Positions 1 through 8,179 of a stretch of 39,357 nt of DNA are shown in pieces. Made by a program: the position numbers and the translations under genes. The notes below the pieces were generated by a model. That model was not told where the DNA came from. It searched no databases and saw nothing but the letters and a program-made list of their open reading frames with translations. The DNA lies in NCBI GenBank assembly GCA_016875015.1, contig VGSJ01000022.1, forward strand, positions 1 through 39,357, given 5' to 3'. Within the stretch, counting starts at the first letter, position 1. Every line of letters starts with the position of its first letter. The stretch is from Deltaproteobacteria bacterium (GTDB lineage Bacteria; Desulfobacterota; Desulfobaccia; Desulfobaccales; 0-14-0-80-60-11).

Positions 1-389
1 AGAGGGCCTCACGACCCCCCCAGTCCCGCCTCCGGGACACGACCCAGGCCTCCCGGGGTAAGCACAACCGCCTTCGCCACACACCTGCCGAATTTACAGC
101 CCTGGCCCTTGATGGATATGGACTTCGCGATCATTTGCCCCCTCGTCCGACCAAACCTGCCTCGTATCCGGTTTCTGTCCGTCAGGTCGTGGCTTTGCTC
201 CACGCTTCCTTCAGACCCCGCCTCACGACGACGCCCTTGCGCTTCGCTAACCCTTCACCTCCATCAGGTTGGGTAGAGGACTTTCACCTCCAAGCTGCTG
301 TGCATGCCCGGCACACTAATCGTAGGGGCGGCGAGGGCGCCGCCCCTTGGTAGTTTTTATGCCAAAAAGCAAGCAAACGACTATTATTT
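1..389. other. Left-end stretch without a convincing gene
   Basis: No frame here has the composition, motifs or ribosome binding site of a real gene. A 72-codon plus frame at 135-353 is open, but it has no upstream Shine-Dalgarno and its residues (rich in Arg, Pro, Ser) look like translated structured DNA. From about 170 to 325 the sequence contains several short hairpins and has the look of the non-coding end of a mobile or repeated element, but I cannot name it. A small GC-rich palindrome (AGGGGCGGCGAGGGCGCCGCCCCT, split here as two arms AGGGGCGGCG and CGCCGCCCCT) sits near 324-347. Confidence 0.3.
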
Positions 390-468
390 GTCATTCTGAG
401 CGGAGCGAAGAATCTCTCTTTTTGAGCGGCAGAGATTCTTCACTCCGCTACGCTCCGTTCAGAATGAC
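390..468. repeat. Inverted repeat, GTCATTCTGAGC family
   Basis: The left arm begins GTCATTCTGAGCGGAGCGAA and the right arm is its near reverse complement ending TTCAGAATGAC, with a short centre, so the whole could fold into one long hairpin. Single-arm relatives occur at 22822-22849 and 37919-37945. It lies downstream of serS (minus strand). This is an intergenic REP or MITE-like element; no coding content. Confidence 0.75.
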
Positions 469-552
469 ATAAGTATTAATTGTTTTTTGACTGCAACTTG
501 GTATTGTACCCTGGATAGTTTGTAGCTCTGGGTTATTACCAAAAACCAAAAA

Positions 553-1833
553 CTAAAAACCGATTCTCTCCATTCCTCCCATGTACGGGCGCAGTTTTTC
601 GGGTATCGCCACCCGGCCGTCGGCCTCCTGGCAGTTCTCCAGGATGGCTACCAGGGTGCGGCCCACCGCCAGGCCGGAGCCGTTCAGGGTGTGGACCAGT
701 TCGACGCCCTTGGCCCCGGGGCGGCGGCAGCGGATAGAAGCCCGGCGGGCCTGGTAGCTTTCGAAGTTGCTGCACGACGAGATTTCCCGGTAGAGAGCCT
801 GCCCCGGCAGCCAGACCTCGATGTCGTAGGTCTTGGCCGCGGCAAAGCCCATGTCCCCGGTGCACAGGACCACCACCCGGTAGTGCAGGCCCAACTCCTG
901 CAACACTGCTTCCGCATCGTGGAGCAGACGCTCCAACTCGTCATAAGAGGTCTCGGGCAGGGTGAATTTCACCAACTCCACCTTGTTGAACTGGTGCTGG
1001 CGAATCAGGCCCCGGACATCCTTGCCGTAGGAACCCGCCTCGGACCGGAAACAGGGGGTGTAGGCGGTGTAATAAAGGGGCAGGTCCTCGGCCGGGAGAA
1101 TTTCATCCCGGTGGATGTTGGTGACCGGCACCTCCGCGGTGGGGATCAGGAAATAGTTCAAACCTTCCAGCTTGAATAAATCCTCCTGAAACTTGGGGAG
1201 CTGCCCGGTGGCTCGCAGGGAATCCGCATTGGCAATAAAAGGCGGCAGCACTTCCGTATAGCCGTGCTTCCGGGTATGCAGTTCCAGCATAAAGTTGATG
1301 AGGGCCCGCTCCAGCAAGGCCCCGGCCCCCTTGAGGAGGGCGAAGCGGGCCCCGGTGATCTTGGCGGCCCGCTCGAAATCCAGGATGCCCAGGTTCTCCC
1401 CGATATTCCAGTGGGCCTTGGGTGGAAAGTCGAACCGGGGGGCTTCTCCCCAGGTCCGCACCACCGGGTTGTCGTCGCTGGACGCCCCCAGGGGCACGGA
1501 CTCGTGGGGGATGTTGGGCAGGTTGAGGAGGAACTCTCGCACCCAGGAGTCCTGGGCCTCGGCCTGGGCCTCCAGGTCTTTTATCCCGGCATTAATCGAA
1601 GCGGCTTGCGCCTTAACCAGTTCGGCCTCATCCCGCTGGCCGGCCTGCATCAAGGCCCCCACCTCTTTGGACAGGGTGTTGCGCTCGTGGCGCAACTCTT
1701 CCAGACGGGTCAGGAACCGGCGGCGCTCGGCCTCCCGTCCGCGGTACTCATCCAGGGAGATCGCCTGGCCCCGGTTTTTCAAGGCCTGTTCCACTTCCTC
1801 CTGGTGTTCTCTCACAAACTTCAGATCCAGCAT
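553..1833 (-). CDS. serS: Seryl-tRNA synthetase
   Basis: Charges tRNA-Ser (and, where present, tRNA-Sec) with serine in the cytoplasm. The 426-residue product has the full class II SerRS layout: an N-terminal antiparallel coiled coil (about residues 30-100, rich in Glu, Arg and Leu), then the catalytic core with the TAE serine-binding motif at 232-234, motif 2 around [12 protein letters not shown] (261-272), and motif 3 [17 protein letters not shown] near the C-terminus. Length is normal for bacteria. The ATG is preceded by GGGAG at a 6-nt spacing. It follows the aroK-aroC-tyrA group on the same strand but is separated by about 250 bases of repeats, so it is probably transcribed separately. 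SerRS is also the enzyme that would load tRNA-Sec if the UGA-containing gene at 18399-18974 is decoded as selenocysteine. Confidence 0.98.
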   Translation of the reverse strand: MLDLKFVREHQEEVEQALKNRGQAISLDEYRGREAERRRFLTRLEELRHERNTLSKEVGALMQAGQRDEAELVKAQAASINAGIKDLEAQAEAQDSWVREFLLNLPNIPHESVPLGASSDDNPVVRTWGEAPRFDFPPKAHWNIGENLGILDFERAAKITGARFALLKGAGALLERALINFMLELHTRKHGYTEVLPPFIANADSLRATGQLPKFQEDLFKLEGLNYFLIPTAEVPVTNIHRDEILPAEDLPLYYTAYTPCFRSEAGSYGKDVRGLIRQHQFNKVELVKFTLPETSYDELERLLHDAEAVLQELGLHYRVVVLCTGDMGFAAAKTYDIEVWLPGQALYREISSCSNFESYQARRASIRCRRPGAKGVELVHTLNGSGLAVGRTLVAILENCQEADGRVAIPEKLRPYMGGMERIGF

Positions 1834-1874
1834 GGGTAACTCCCGGGGTAGCCCAACCTGAATAGAGGCGTTTC

Positions 1875-1959
1875 AAGTCCCCCTTTCTTAAAGGGGGATT
1901 TAGGGGGATTATGAAACACTTAAGTAATCCCCCCTACCCCCCTTTATAAAAGGGGGGAA
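1875..1959. repeat. Inverted repeats, AAATCCCCC family
   Basis: Two hairpins of the form CCCCCTTTnTTAAAGGGGG lie back to back: AAGTCCCCCTTTCTTAAAGG with the run AGGGGGATT, and then AATCCCCCCTACCCCCCTTT with AAAGGGGGG. The same motif recurs at 8001-8082, 10628-10669, 14241-14270 and 20309-20357. It fills the 254-base gap between tyrA and serS, with no gene in it. Confidence 0.75.
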
Positions 1960-2087
1960 AAAATAAGGCTTTTGCATGTCATATCAATAATAAGGTAATA
2001 CAGTGCCAGGCTTCGTAGGGGGGTGAGGCGCCGCCCCTCCAGGGATTAGTTATTGATTGACGGCACTTGGTGATAAATCAGCCCCGC

Positions 2088-2846
2088 CTATTTAAGCTCC
2101 TCGATTAAGCGCACCAAGCCGTCGGCGTCCTGGCGTTGAATGAAGTAGAGAATGTCGGCCACCGCGCCTTCCAGGGCCCGGAGGGCAATGCGGTTGGCCG
2201 GATTCTGCAACTGGATGCAGGCGTAAAGTTTGGGGTCCTGGTTCAGGAGGTGGCGGGTCAGGTTATACAGGGTGGCAAAGGTGGGGGTGGAGAATTCCTC
2301 CAGGTCTTCCAGGGAGACCCCCAGGTCGCGGATGACCGTTCCGAAGGCGATGAGGATGAAATGAGCCAGCCCCTGGACCACGGCCATGAGGCGGTCGTGT
2401 TCCGCCGCGGTGGTGATCTTTACCCGGGCGCCGGCCTGGGTCAGGAGGTCTTGGAGCCACTGAAACCAGCGTTCCCCCCGCCCCTGGCAGAGTACCATGG
2501 TCCGGCCCTCGATGGTTGCTTCCCCGGGGCCGAAGAGGGGATGGGTGCCCACCACTTCACCGGGGAACGCCGACATCATGGCCGCCATGGGCCGCTGCTT
2601 TACCGAGGTGAGGTCCATGAGGGCGGCGTGCGGCGCCAGGTGCGGGGCCACTTCCCGGGCCACCTCGGTCACCTTGAAGATGGGCACCGAGAGGATCACC
2701 ACATCGGCCTGGGCGGCCGCCTCCTGGGAAGTCCGGGGAGTGTCGAGGTCCGCCACCAGGACCTCCAAGCCCTGGCCTTCAAAGAAGCGCGTGAACCAGC
2801 GGCCCATCTGCCCGTGGCCGCCGATAATGGCTATCGTGGGTTTCAT
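2088..2846 (-). CDS. tyrA: Prephenate dehydrogenase
   Basis: Oxidative decarboxylation of prephenate to 4-hydroxyphenylpyruvate in tyrosine synthesis. An NAD(P)-binding Rossmann motif GGHGQMG sits at residues 9-15, and the family signature GTHPLFGP lies about residue 100. The C-terminal half is the all-helical dimerisation domain (residues 150-250). At 252 residues it is a minimal TyrA: there is no fused chorismate mutase and no ACT domain, so tyrosine feedback control is not evident from the sequence. The start codon overlaps the stop of aroC as ATGA, so the two are translationally coupled. Substrate preference between prephenate and arogenate cannot be told from the sequence. Confidence 0.9.
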   Translation of the reverse strand: MKPTIAIIGGHGQMGRWFTRFFEGQGLEVLVADLDTPRTSQEAAAQADVVILSVPIFKVTEVAREVAPHLAPHAALMDLTSVKQRPMAAMMSAFPGEVVGTHPLFGPGEATIEGRTMVLCQGRGERWFQWLQDLLTQAGARVKITTAAEHDRLMAVVQGLAHFILIAFGTVIRDLGVSLEDLEEFSTPTFATLYNLTRHLLNQDPKLYACIQLQNPANRIALRALEGAVADILYFIQRQDADGLVRLIEELK

Positions 2847-3895
2847 TGAATCGCCCTCTGGCGCAGGAGAAAATCCGCCAGGGTGAGGCGCACCATGGCA
2901 ATGATGACGGGGACGATGCGGGGAATGGCGCTGATGTCGTGTCTCCCTTTAACCGTGAGGGTGCGAGGCTGGCCCTGAAAGTCGATGGTCTGCTGCTCCC
3001 GCTCAATGGAGGGGATGGGTTTCACCGCGGCGTTGAGGATGATCTCCGCGCCGTTGGAGATGCCCGCCAGGATGCCCCCCGCGTGGTTGGAGGCGAAACC
3101 GCCGGGAACCAGGGGGTCATTGTTCTCTGAGCCCAGCAGGCGGGCGGCATTGAAGCCGGCGCCGATCTCCACCCCTTTGACCGCGCCCACGGACATCACT
3201 GCCCCGGCCAAAGCGGCGTCCAGCTTGTCGAAGACCGGTTCCCCCAATCCCGGGGGGCAGCCCCGGACCCGCACCTGGACAACCCCGCCCAGGGAATCCT
3301 TAAGCGCCCGGACCTCCTGAACCCGGGCCTCCATGGCGGCCGCGGCCTCCGGGTCGGGACAGGCGAACGGGTTGTTCCAGATCGCGCTCTCATCCATTTT
3401 CTGGGCCCGCACCCCGCCCAACTCCAGGGTGTAGGCCAGAACCTGCACGCCCTCCTGGTCTAACACCTTCTGGGCCACGGCGCCGGCGGCCACCCGGGCC
3501 GCGGTTTCCCGGGCTGAAGCCCGCCCGCCGCCCCGATGGTCCCTGATGCCGTACTTGGCCTGATAGGTGAAATCGCCGTGGCCGGGACGGAAAACGTGCC
3601 GGAGCTCATCGTAGTCCTGGCTCCTGACGTCCCGGTTATAGATGATCAGGCTGATGGGGGCGCCGGTGGTCTGGCCGCCGAACACCCCGGACAGGATTTC
3701 CACCTGGTCGGGCTCCCGGCGGCTGGTGGCGTGGGCCTGCACCCCGGGGCGGCGACGGGCCAGTTCCGCCTCGATGTCCGCGGCGCTGAGGGACAACCGG
3801 GGCGGGCAGCCGTCGATGACGGCTCCCAAGGCCGGGCCGTGGGACTCGCCCCAGGTGGTTACGCGCAACAGGCGTCCGAAGGTATTACCCGCCAA
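2843..3895 (-). CDS. aroC: Chorismate synthase
   Basis: Converts 5-enolpyruvylshikimate-3-phosphate to chorismate, using reduced FMN. The 350-residue product begins MAGNTFGRLLRVTTWGESHG, the classic N-terminus, and carries the FRPGHGDFTY and RDHRGGGRASARETAAR motifs typical of the family. The start codon is TTG at 3895. It is supported both by the protein N-terminus and by GAGGAG 10 nt upstream, which lies inside the last codons of aroK. The gene overlaps aroK by 11 bases and tyrA by 4, so aroK-aroC-tyrA form a tight operon. Length is normal (about 350-365 residues in the family). Confidence 0.97.
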   Translation of the reverse strand: MAGNTFGRLLRVTTWGESHGPALGAVIDGCPPRLSLSAADIEAELARRRPGVQAHATSRREPDQVEILSGVFGGQTTGAPISLIIYNRDVRSQDYDELRHVFRPGHGDFTYQAKYGIRDHRGGGRASARETAARVAAGAVAQKVLDQEGVQVLAYTLELGGVRAQKMDESAIWNNPFACPDPEAAAAMEARVQEVRALKDSLGGVVQVRVRGCPPGLGEPVFDKLDAALAGAVMSVGAVKGVEIGAGFNAARLLGSENNDPLVPGGFASNHAGGILAGISNGAEIILNAAVKPIPSIEREQQTIDFQGQPRTLTVKGRHDISAIPRIVPVIIAMVRLTLADFLLRQRAIQ

Positions 3896-4466
3896 GGTTT
3901 TTGGTCTCCTCGGATTTTAGGGCCGCCAGCACCAGTTCCACCACCTGGGCCACGGAGTTATGCGTGGTGTCCACGCTAATCTGGGCCGCGGCCTGATAGA
4001 GGGGGGCGCGCGCCTCAAGTACTTCGAGAACCTCCCGGATGGTGTCCCCCCCGGTCAGACTGGGGCGGTTGGCGTCCCGGGGCTGATCCTGAGCCAGCCG
4101 GGCCTGGATGGCAGCCGGGTCCGCGGTCAGCCAGATGAGGATGCCGTTTTCCCGGAGGGCCGCCACATTGTCCGGGTCCAGGACGACGCCGCCGCCGGTG
4201 GCCAAAACCAGCCCCCGGGCGTCCCGGTACCGGGCCACCAACTCCTTTTCCAGCCGCCGGAACTCAGCCCAACCGCCCTGCGCCACGATGTCGGCGACGG
4301 ATCGACCGGCCTGACGGACCAGCGCCTGGTCCAGGTCCACAAAAGGGCAGTGCAACATCTCCGCCAGCCGGGCCCCCACGGAAGTCTTGCCGGTGGCCCG
4401 GTAGCCGATGAGGACCAGGTTGGGATATCGCGCCTGCTGCGGGTGCGGCTCGGTAATGCTTGCCAT
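3885..4466 (-). CDS. aroK: Shikimate kinase
   Basis: Phosphorylates shikimate with ATP, two steps before chorismate. The P-loop GYRATGKTSVG is near the N-terminus, and the substrate-binding D-L-D motif (FVDLDQALV) follows. GGGVVLDPDN and the lid-region Arg residues are also present. I chose the ATG at 4466 (193 residues). An upstream TTG at 4499 would add 11 hydrophobic residues not expected in this family and has no ribosome binding site. The ATG also has only a weak one. It is the first gene of the aroK-aroC-tyrA operon. It could be named aroL, but context and length favour aroK. Confidence 0.93.
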   Translation of the reverse strand: MASITEPHPQQARYPNLVLIGYRATGKTSVGARLAEMLHCPFVDLDQALVRQAGRSVADIVAQGGWAEFRRLEKELVARYRDARGLVLATGGGVVLDPDNVAALRENGILIWLTADPAAIQARLAQDQPRDANRPSLTGGDTIREVLEVLEARAPLYQAAAQISVDTTHNSVAQVVELVLAALKSEETKNLGG

Positions 4467-4499
4467 GGAGGCGACCGAAAAAAAGATTAATAAAGGCAA

Positions 4500-4852
4500 A
4501 CGGTTAGCTTTAGTCTACTATAAAGCTCCCGGGAAATAAAGGGCCTTGGGCCTGAAAAGCCAAGGGAGCCGCAAAGACCGGTATCTTAGTACAACCGTTG
4601 ATAAATTCGCTAACCTATGGTTTACTTCGTGAAGATTACTTCCCCCTCACCCCAACCCTCTCCCCCATTGGGGGAGAGGGAAAAAGATGGAACAGATTTC
4701 GTGCTCTGTCGTCATTAAACCCGGCGACCTAACCTGCCCCCTCTCCCCCCGCTTCGGGGGGAGAGGGTTGGGGTGAGGGGGGCGATATATGACGTTACCG
4801 TATTTATGAAATACTGTACTTAGCCAGGTGCATTGCACGCGGGGCTAAGGCG
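4500..4852. repeat. Gap with long inverted repeat, CCCCTCACC family
   Basis: No gene is seen in this gap upstream of aroK. Bases 4642-4782 form a large imperfect inverted repeat: the left part reads CCCCTCACCCCAACCCTCTC followed by a CCCCCATTGGGGG hairpin, and the right part is its reverse complement, ending GGTTGGGGTGAGGGGGG. Related copies are at 10461-10569 and 21335-21437. The aroK promoter should lie between about 4470 and 4640, where the sequence is relatively AT-rich, but I could not pick a clear -35/-10 pair. Confidence 0.75.
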
Positions 4853-5125
4853 TCACCATTTCCCCCAGAGCATCAATCCCCCGATCAGGATGAAACTTGC
4901 CCCGGCGATCTTCTGCAGCAACCCCTCGGGGAGCCAATGGGAGATAAAGCCCCCCAGGGATACCCCCAAAAGGGTAACCAGGACCAGGGCCGCGCTGCCC
5001 CCTAAAAAGACCGTCAGGGGCAAACGGGTCTCGGCGGCCATGGTGAGAGCCGCCAGTTGGGTTTTATCCCCCATTTCCGCCAAAAAAATGGTGCCGAAGG
5101 TCACCCAAAAGACTTTCCAATCCAT
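4853..5125 (-). CDS. GDT1/TMEM165 (UPF0016) family membrane protein, half-size
   Basis: A 90-residue integral membrane protein with a single copy of the UPF0016 repeat. The family signature E-x-G-D-K-T occurs as EMGDKTQ at residues 17-23, within a hydrophobic first helix, and two further hydrophobic stretches follow. Most family members (Gdt1, TMEM165, MntX-like proteins) have two such repeats in about 190-230 residues and move Ca2+ or Mn2+ across membranes. A single-repeat protein presumably acts as a homodimer or with a second half-size partner. No partner is seen next to it. The ATG has AAGGA 11 nt upstream. It is alone between a repeat region and the MBL gene. Cation exchange is an inference from the family. 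Confidence 0.85.
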   Translation of the reverse strand: MDWKVFWVTFGTIFLAEMGDKTQLAALTMAAETRLPLTVFLGGSAALVLVTLLGVSLGGFISHWLPEGLLQKIAGASFILIGGLMLWGKW

Positions 5126-5216
5126 AGTGTCTCAGTTCCTTAATGTTGCTCCTTATAGTCCATAGTCCGAATTGCCGCATGATATTTTTTGATTCACCCA
5201 AAACCCAAAACCGCCT

Positions 5217-6059
5217 TCAGGGCAGCCGGTAGCAGGCCCCTTCCCGGGCGGCGTCGATATAGCGCGGCTTGCCAGGGGCTGCCATCATCTCCCGGGCCAG
5301 GGTCACGATTTTTTCCACCCCCGCATCGCTGCGGCTGGGGTCGTGATGCGTGAAGAGCAGGTTATGCACCTCCGCCTCTTTGGCCAGGGCCACCACCTCA
5401 TCATAGGCGGAATGTCCCCAGCCCCGGCGTGCCGAGATTTCCTCGGGAAGATACTGGGCATCGTGAATCAGCAGGTCGCACCCCCGGACAAATTCCACAA
5501 ATTCCGGGATGCGCCGGCCTCTGGCCGCGCCCAGTTCGTTGTCGGTGACGAACACCATGGTTTGCTTGCCTTCCCGGAACCGGAACCCCAGGCCCCCCTG
5601 GGGATGGTTGAGGCGTATGGAGTCAATCAGGACGCCATCCAGGTCCAGGGGGCCGTTGGCCAGGGTGTTGAGATAATCGATGTTGGCCTTGAGGTGGTCG
5701 AAGGCCACCGGGAAGAAGCCGTCCCCCATGTGGCTGTCGAACACCCGGGTCATGGCCTGGAAGGCGGGGGGCCAGCCATCGACGATGACCTTGGTGGATT
5801 CCCGATAAATGGGCTCAAAGAAGGGGATTCCCAGCAGGTGATCCCAGTGGCCGTGGGTGAGGAGCAGGTGAAATTGGCAGGGGATCTGGTTCTCCATAAG
5901 ATGCTGGCCCAGGAGGCGCAGGCCGGTACCGCCGTCAATCACGACTCTCTGCCTGTTGGCCAGCACCACTTCCACGCAGGTGGTATTGCCGCCGAACTCC
6001 AGGGTTTGAGTCCCGGGAGCCGGAATGGAACCCCTGGTGCCCCAGAATTTAATCTCCAT
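5217..6059 (-). CDS. MBL-fold metallo-hydrolase
   Basis: A 280-residue metallo-beta-lactamase-fold hydrolase. It starts MEIKFWGTRGSIPAPG, followed by GGNTTCVEV and the metal-binding motif THGHWDH near residue 88. Later candidate ligands are the Asp/His in DLLIHDAQY and the THHDPSRSD stretch near the C-terminus. This arrangement matches the group of MBL proteins related to cyclic-nucleotide phosphodiesterase class III and RNase Z-like enzymes, sometimes found fused to response regulators. Here it stands alone. The substrate cannot be given. The ATG has AGGAG 9 nt upstream. It lies 78 bases downstream of the DUF1786 gene on the same strand and may be cotranscribed with it. Confidence 0.9.
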   Translation of the reverse strand: MEIKFWGTRGSIPAPGTQTLEFGGNTTCVEVVLANRQRVVIDGGTGLRLLGQHLMENQIPCQFHLLLTHGHWDHLLGIPFFEPIYRESTKVIVDGWPPAFQAMTRVFDSHMGDGFFPVAFDHLKANIDYLNTLANGPLDLDGVLIDSIRLNHPQGGLGFRFREGKQTMVFVTDNELGAARGRRIPEFVEFVRGCDLLIHDAQYLPEEISARRGWGHSAYDEVVALAKEAEVHNLLFTHHDPSRSDAGVEKIVTLAREMMAAPGKPRYIDAAREGACYRLP

Positions 6060-6137
6060 AGGCTCTGTCTCCTACTGCCTCCAGGTTTTGTGGCAAAAAA
6101 AAGTCTCACGGTGACCTCCGCCTGGGATGATCCTCTC

Positions 6138-7196
6138 TCAATAGTCGGCCAGGTTCATCGGATAATTCTCCATTTCCAAGAACGCCGCCACCAGGCCAAA
6201 ACAGCCGGAAAGCATCATGTCCCCGAACGGCGCGGCAAAGACCCCGGGCCAGCCCTGGGCCAGGCGCCGGCGGGGGCCGGTGATGACGGTGAAAGCACAT
6301 GAGCCTCCGGCGTTAAAGTCCGGTGCATACGCGCATCCATGCCCCTGGTCGTCAAAGACCTCGGTGTTGGTAAGTCGGCCCTGCTGAAACCGCTCTAAAT
6401 GAGCACAGAGTTTTTCCGGGCTCAGCAGCCCGGTATGATGCTCGTAGATCCCCCAGAGGCGGTCGCCCCGGACCAGGGCCGCAAAGGTGTGGGCATTGCC
6501 CACGTTGACCACCGTGAGGCCGCGGTCCAGATGCTCCCGGGCCTGGGGGTCGAGGAGCGCCCCCCGGACCCCCGCGGCGCAGGTGTCCATCAACAGCGCC
6601 CCGGGCAAAACCTCGGCCACGGCCGCCATCCGGGTGAAGTGGCTGGGTGGCCGGCGGCAGGCAAGGTCCGCCAGTCTGCCTCCCTGCTCCAGAAAATTTT
6701 CCCAACCCTGGAAGCGGAAAAGGCGGTTGCTGCCCTGGGGGTGAAACCCATGGTCTTGTACGGCCACGGCAAAATGGCGGGGGAAGGGGACCTCAAAGGC
6801 CGCCAGCACCTGGCGCCAGTCTTCCACCCCCACGTCCCCCAGGGTCAGGGTCACGGCCTCGGGGGGCGGGGACTCGGTGAGGATCACGCCCCACTCTCGC
6901 ACCGCTTCCAGGCGGTCGCTGAAGGTGAAGGCCGCCTGGGGCGTGGCATAGACCGCCAGGCCTTGGCCCAAATGGCGGCGGACCGCCTGGGTCACGGCGC
7001 CGCCGCCCATGACCCGGCCCTTCAAGAAAATGGGTTGCCCCTGTGCGGTGAGGCGCTGCACCCGCCGGGCCAGGACCAGGGTGGGCGCCGGCAGGACCAG
7101 CTTGACGCCGTTTTCCACGGTCTGGCCCGCCTCCCAGATAAAGATATCCTGGGTGCCGCCGCCCACGTCCACGGCCATGAGGGACCCCTTAAACAT
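6138..7196 (-). CDS. DUF1786 protein, ASKHA-like phosphate-binding fold
   Basis: A 352-residue protein of the DUF1786 family. It opens with a phosphate-binding loop of the actin/Hsp70/sugar-kinase type, AVDVGGGTQDIFIW, and has a second Gly/Asn-rich loop VVNVGNAHTFAALV in the C-terminal half. Family members are sometimes labelled putative pyruvate formate-lyase activating enzyme, but no radical-SAM CxxxCxxC motif is seen, so I would not use that name. The start is uncertain: ATG codons at 7205, 7196 and 7178 are all in frame. The last has AAGGGG 6 nt upstream and gives a product beginning MAVDVGGG. The 3' end of the nucleosidase gene overlaps this start, suggesting coupled translation and a shared pathway. 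Function unknown. Confidence 0.85.
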   Translation of the reverse strand: MFKGSLMAVDVGGGTQDIFIWEAGQTVENGVKLVLPAPTLVLARRVQRLTAQGQPIFLKGRVMGGGAVTQAVRRHLGQGLAVYATPQAAFTFSDRLEAVREWGVILTESPPPEAVTLTLGDVGVEDWRQVLAAFEVPFPRHFAVAVQDHGFHPQGSNRLFRFQGWENFLEQGGRLADLACRRPPSHFTRMAAVAEVLPGALLMDTCAAGVRGALLDPQAREHLDRGLTVVNVGNAHTFAALVRGDRLWGIYEHHTGLLSPEKLCAHLERFQQGRLTNTEVFDDQGHGCAYAPDFNAGGSCAFTVITGPRRRLAQGWPGVFAAPFGDMMLSGCFGLVAAFLEMENYPMNLADY

Positions 7197-7989
7197 GGTC
7201 GCCATCCCACTCGGCTGCTGCGGCCAGAACCAGGCGGGCGGCCTGATCCCGGGCCTGGCGAAAGCGCTCCGAGCGGTAGCCCGGCTTCCATTGCAAGGTG
7301 GCCAGTTCATCCGAAACCACCAGCAGCCCGGCCACCGACACCTGCCGGAACCGGCCCACGGTGAACAGGGCCGCCATTTCCATGTCAACTCCCAGGACCC
7401 CCTGGGCCTGGTAGGCCTGCACCAGCTGCGCCGTTTCCCGGTAAAAGCCGTCGGTGGACCAGACCGGCCCCTCCTGCCAGCGGTGGTCCGACGCCTCCAG
7501 CAACTGTCGCAGGACTCCGCAAAGGCCCGGGTCCGGGTCCGGGGCTTGACCGTCCAGGGGATAGTGCCGGGAGGTGCCCTCGGTGCTCACCGTGGTGCTG
7601 GGGAGCACCAGGTCCCCGATCTTAAGATGAGACTGGAGGGAGCCGCACCAGCCCAGGGCCAGAACCATGCGAGCCCCCAGGACCATGAGCTTTTCCAGCA
7701 CCATGACGGCATAAGGCGCCCCCAGAGCCGGGGCCGTGAGGGTGATGGGTCGGCCACCCCAGCGGCCCTCCCGCAAGGCGCAGTTGTAGACGTAGCGAGG
7801 CGACGCCGAAGGTTGCACCAGGCGGCAGAGATACCGGTAGTCAGGCAGGGTGAAGGTGAGAATCACCCGCGCCGTTACCGGGTCATCCCAGGCTTCCCGC
7901 GTCGGGTTGATGATCGCCGCCGAGGGTGAGTCTCCGGGATTCTGGGTCTCCGGGCAATCCAGAGATATGCTTCCCAATTTATATGACAT
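7189..7989 (-). CDS. Nucleoside phosphorylase/nucleosidase family protein
   Basis: A 266-residue member of the PNP/UDP phosphorylase superfamily, which cleaves N-glycosidic bonds of nucleosides. Visible motifs are the Gly-rich stretch LGWCGSLQSHLKIGDLVLP (mid-protein; equivalent to G-x-G-G-x-x-x-x-x-x-G-D) and VDMEMAALFTVG followed by VVSDE, which supply the base- and ribose-binding Glu and the purine-contacting Asp in relatives. I chose ATG 7989 rather than 8070, because the earlier start would translate straight through an intergenic AAATCCCCC-family repeat. Substrate (uridine, MTA, AMP and so on) is undetermined. The 3' end overlaps the DUF1786 gene, an unusual pairing that may point to a salvage step. 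Confidence 0.85.
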   Translation of the reverse strand: MSYKLGSISLDCPETQNPGDSPSAAIINPTREAWDDPVTARVILTFTLPDYRYLCRLVQPSASPRYVYNCALREGRWGGRPITLTAPALGAPYAVMVLEKLMVLGARMVLALGWCGSLQSHLKIGDLVLPSTTVSTEGTSRHYPLDGQAPDPDPGLCGVLRQLLEASDHRWQEGPVWSTDGFYRETAQLVQAYQAQGVLGVDMEMAALFTVGRFRQVSVAGLLVVSDELATLQWKPGYRSERFRQARDQAARLVLAAAAEWDGDHV

Positions 7990-8000
7990 GATTAGCCAGT

Positions 8001-8082
8001 TTTTACCCCCCTTTTCTAAAGGGGGGCAAGGGGGGATTATTATAACTGCTTGGAAATTCCCCTTCTTCAAAGGGGGACTTTC
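8001..8082. repeat. Inverted repeats, AAATCCCCC family
   Basis: Contains CCCCCCTTTTCTAAAGGGGGG with a GGGGGGATT tail, then AATTCCCCTTCTTCAAAGGG. It is the same family as 1875-1959, 10628-10669, 14241-14270 and 20309-20357. It lies just upstream of the nucleosidase start and downstream of dedA. Confidence 0.7.
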
Positions 8083-8179
8083 TGCATTACCGATCTTTGA
8101 GGATTGGATAATTACTTACGCTGATTTTCACAACCAAGTATCAAGACGCCAACCTTCACCGCCGCCTCAGCTTCACTGC

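Noticed and set aside
390-468. Possible CRISPR or attachment site at the palindromic repeat
   Set aside because: Only a single inverted pair is present, with no regular repeat-spacer array and no cas gene or integrase nearby.
6138-7388. Start at 7388 for the DUF1786 gene
   Set aside because: The extra 64 residues are Trp/Arg/Pro-rich shadow of the nucleosidase, and the protein family begins shortly before the VDVGGG loop.
7189-8070. Longer start at 8070 for the nucleosidase
   Set aside because: It would translate a dispersed C/G-rich repeat; ATG 7989 gives a normal N-terminus.
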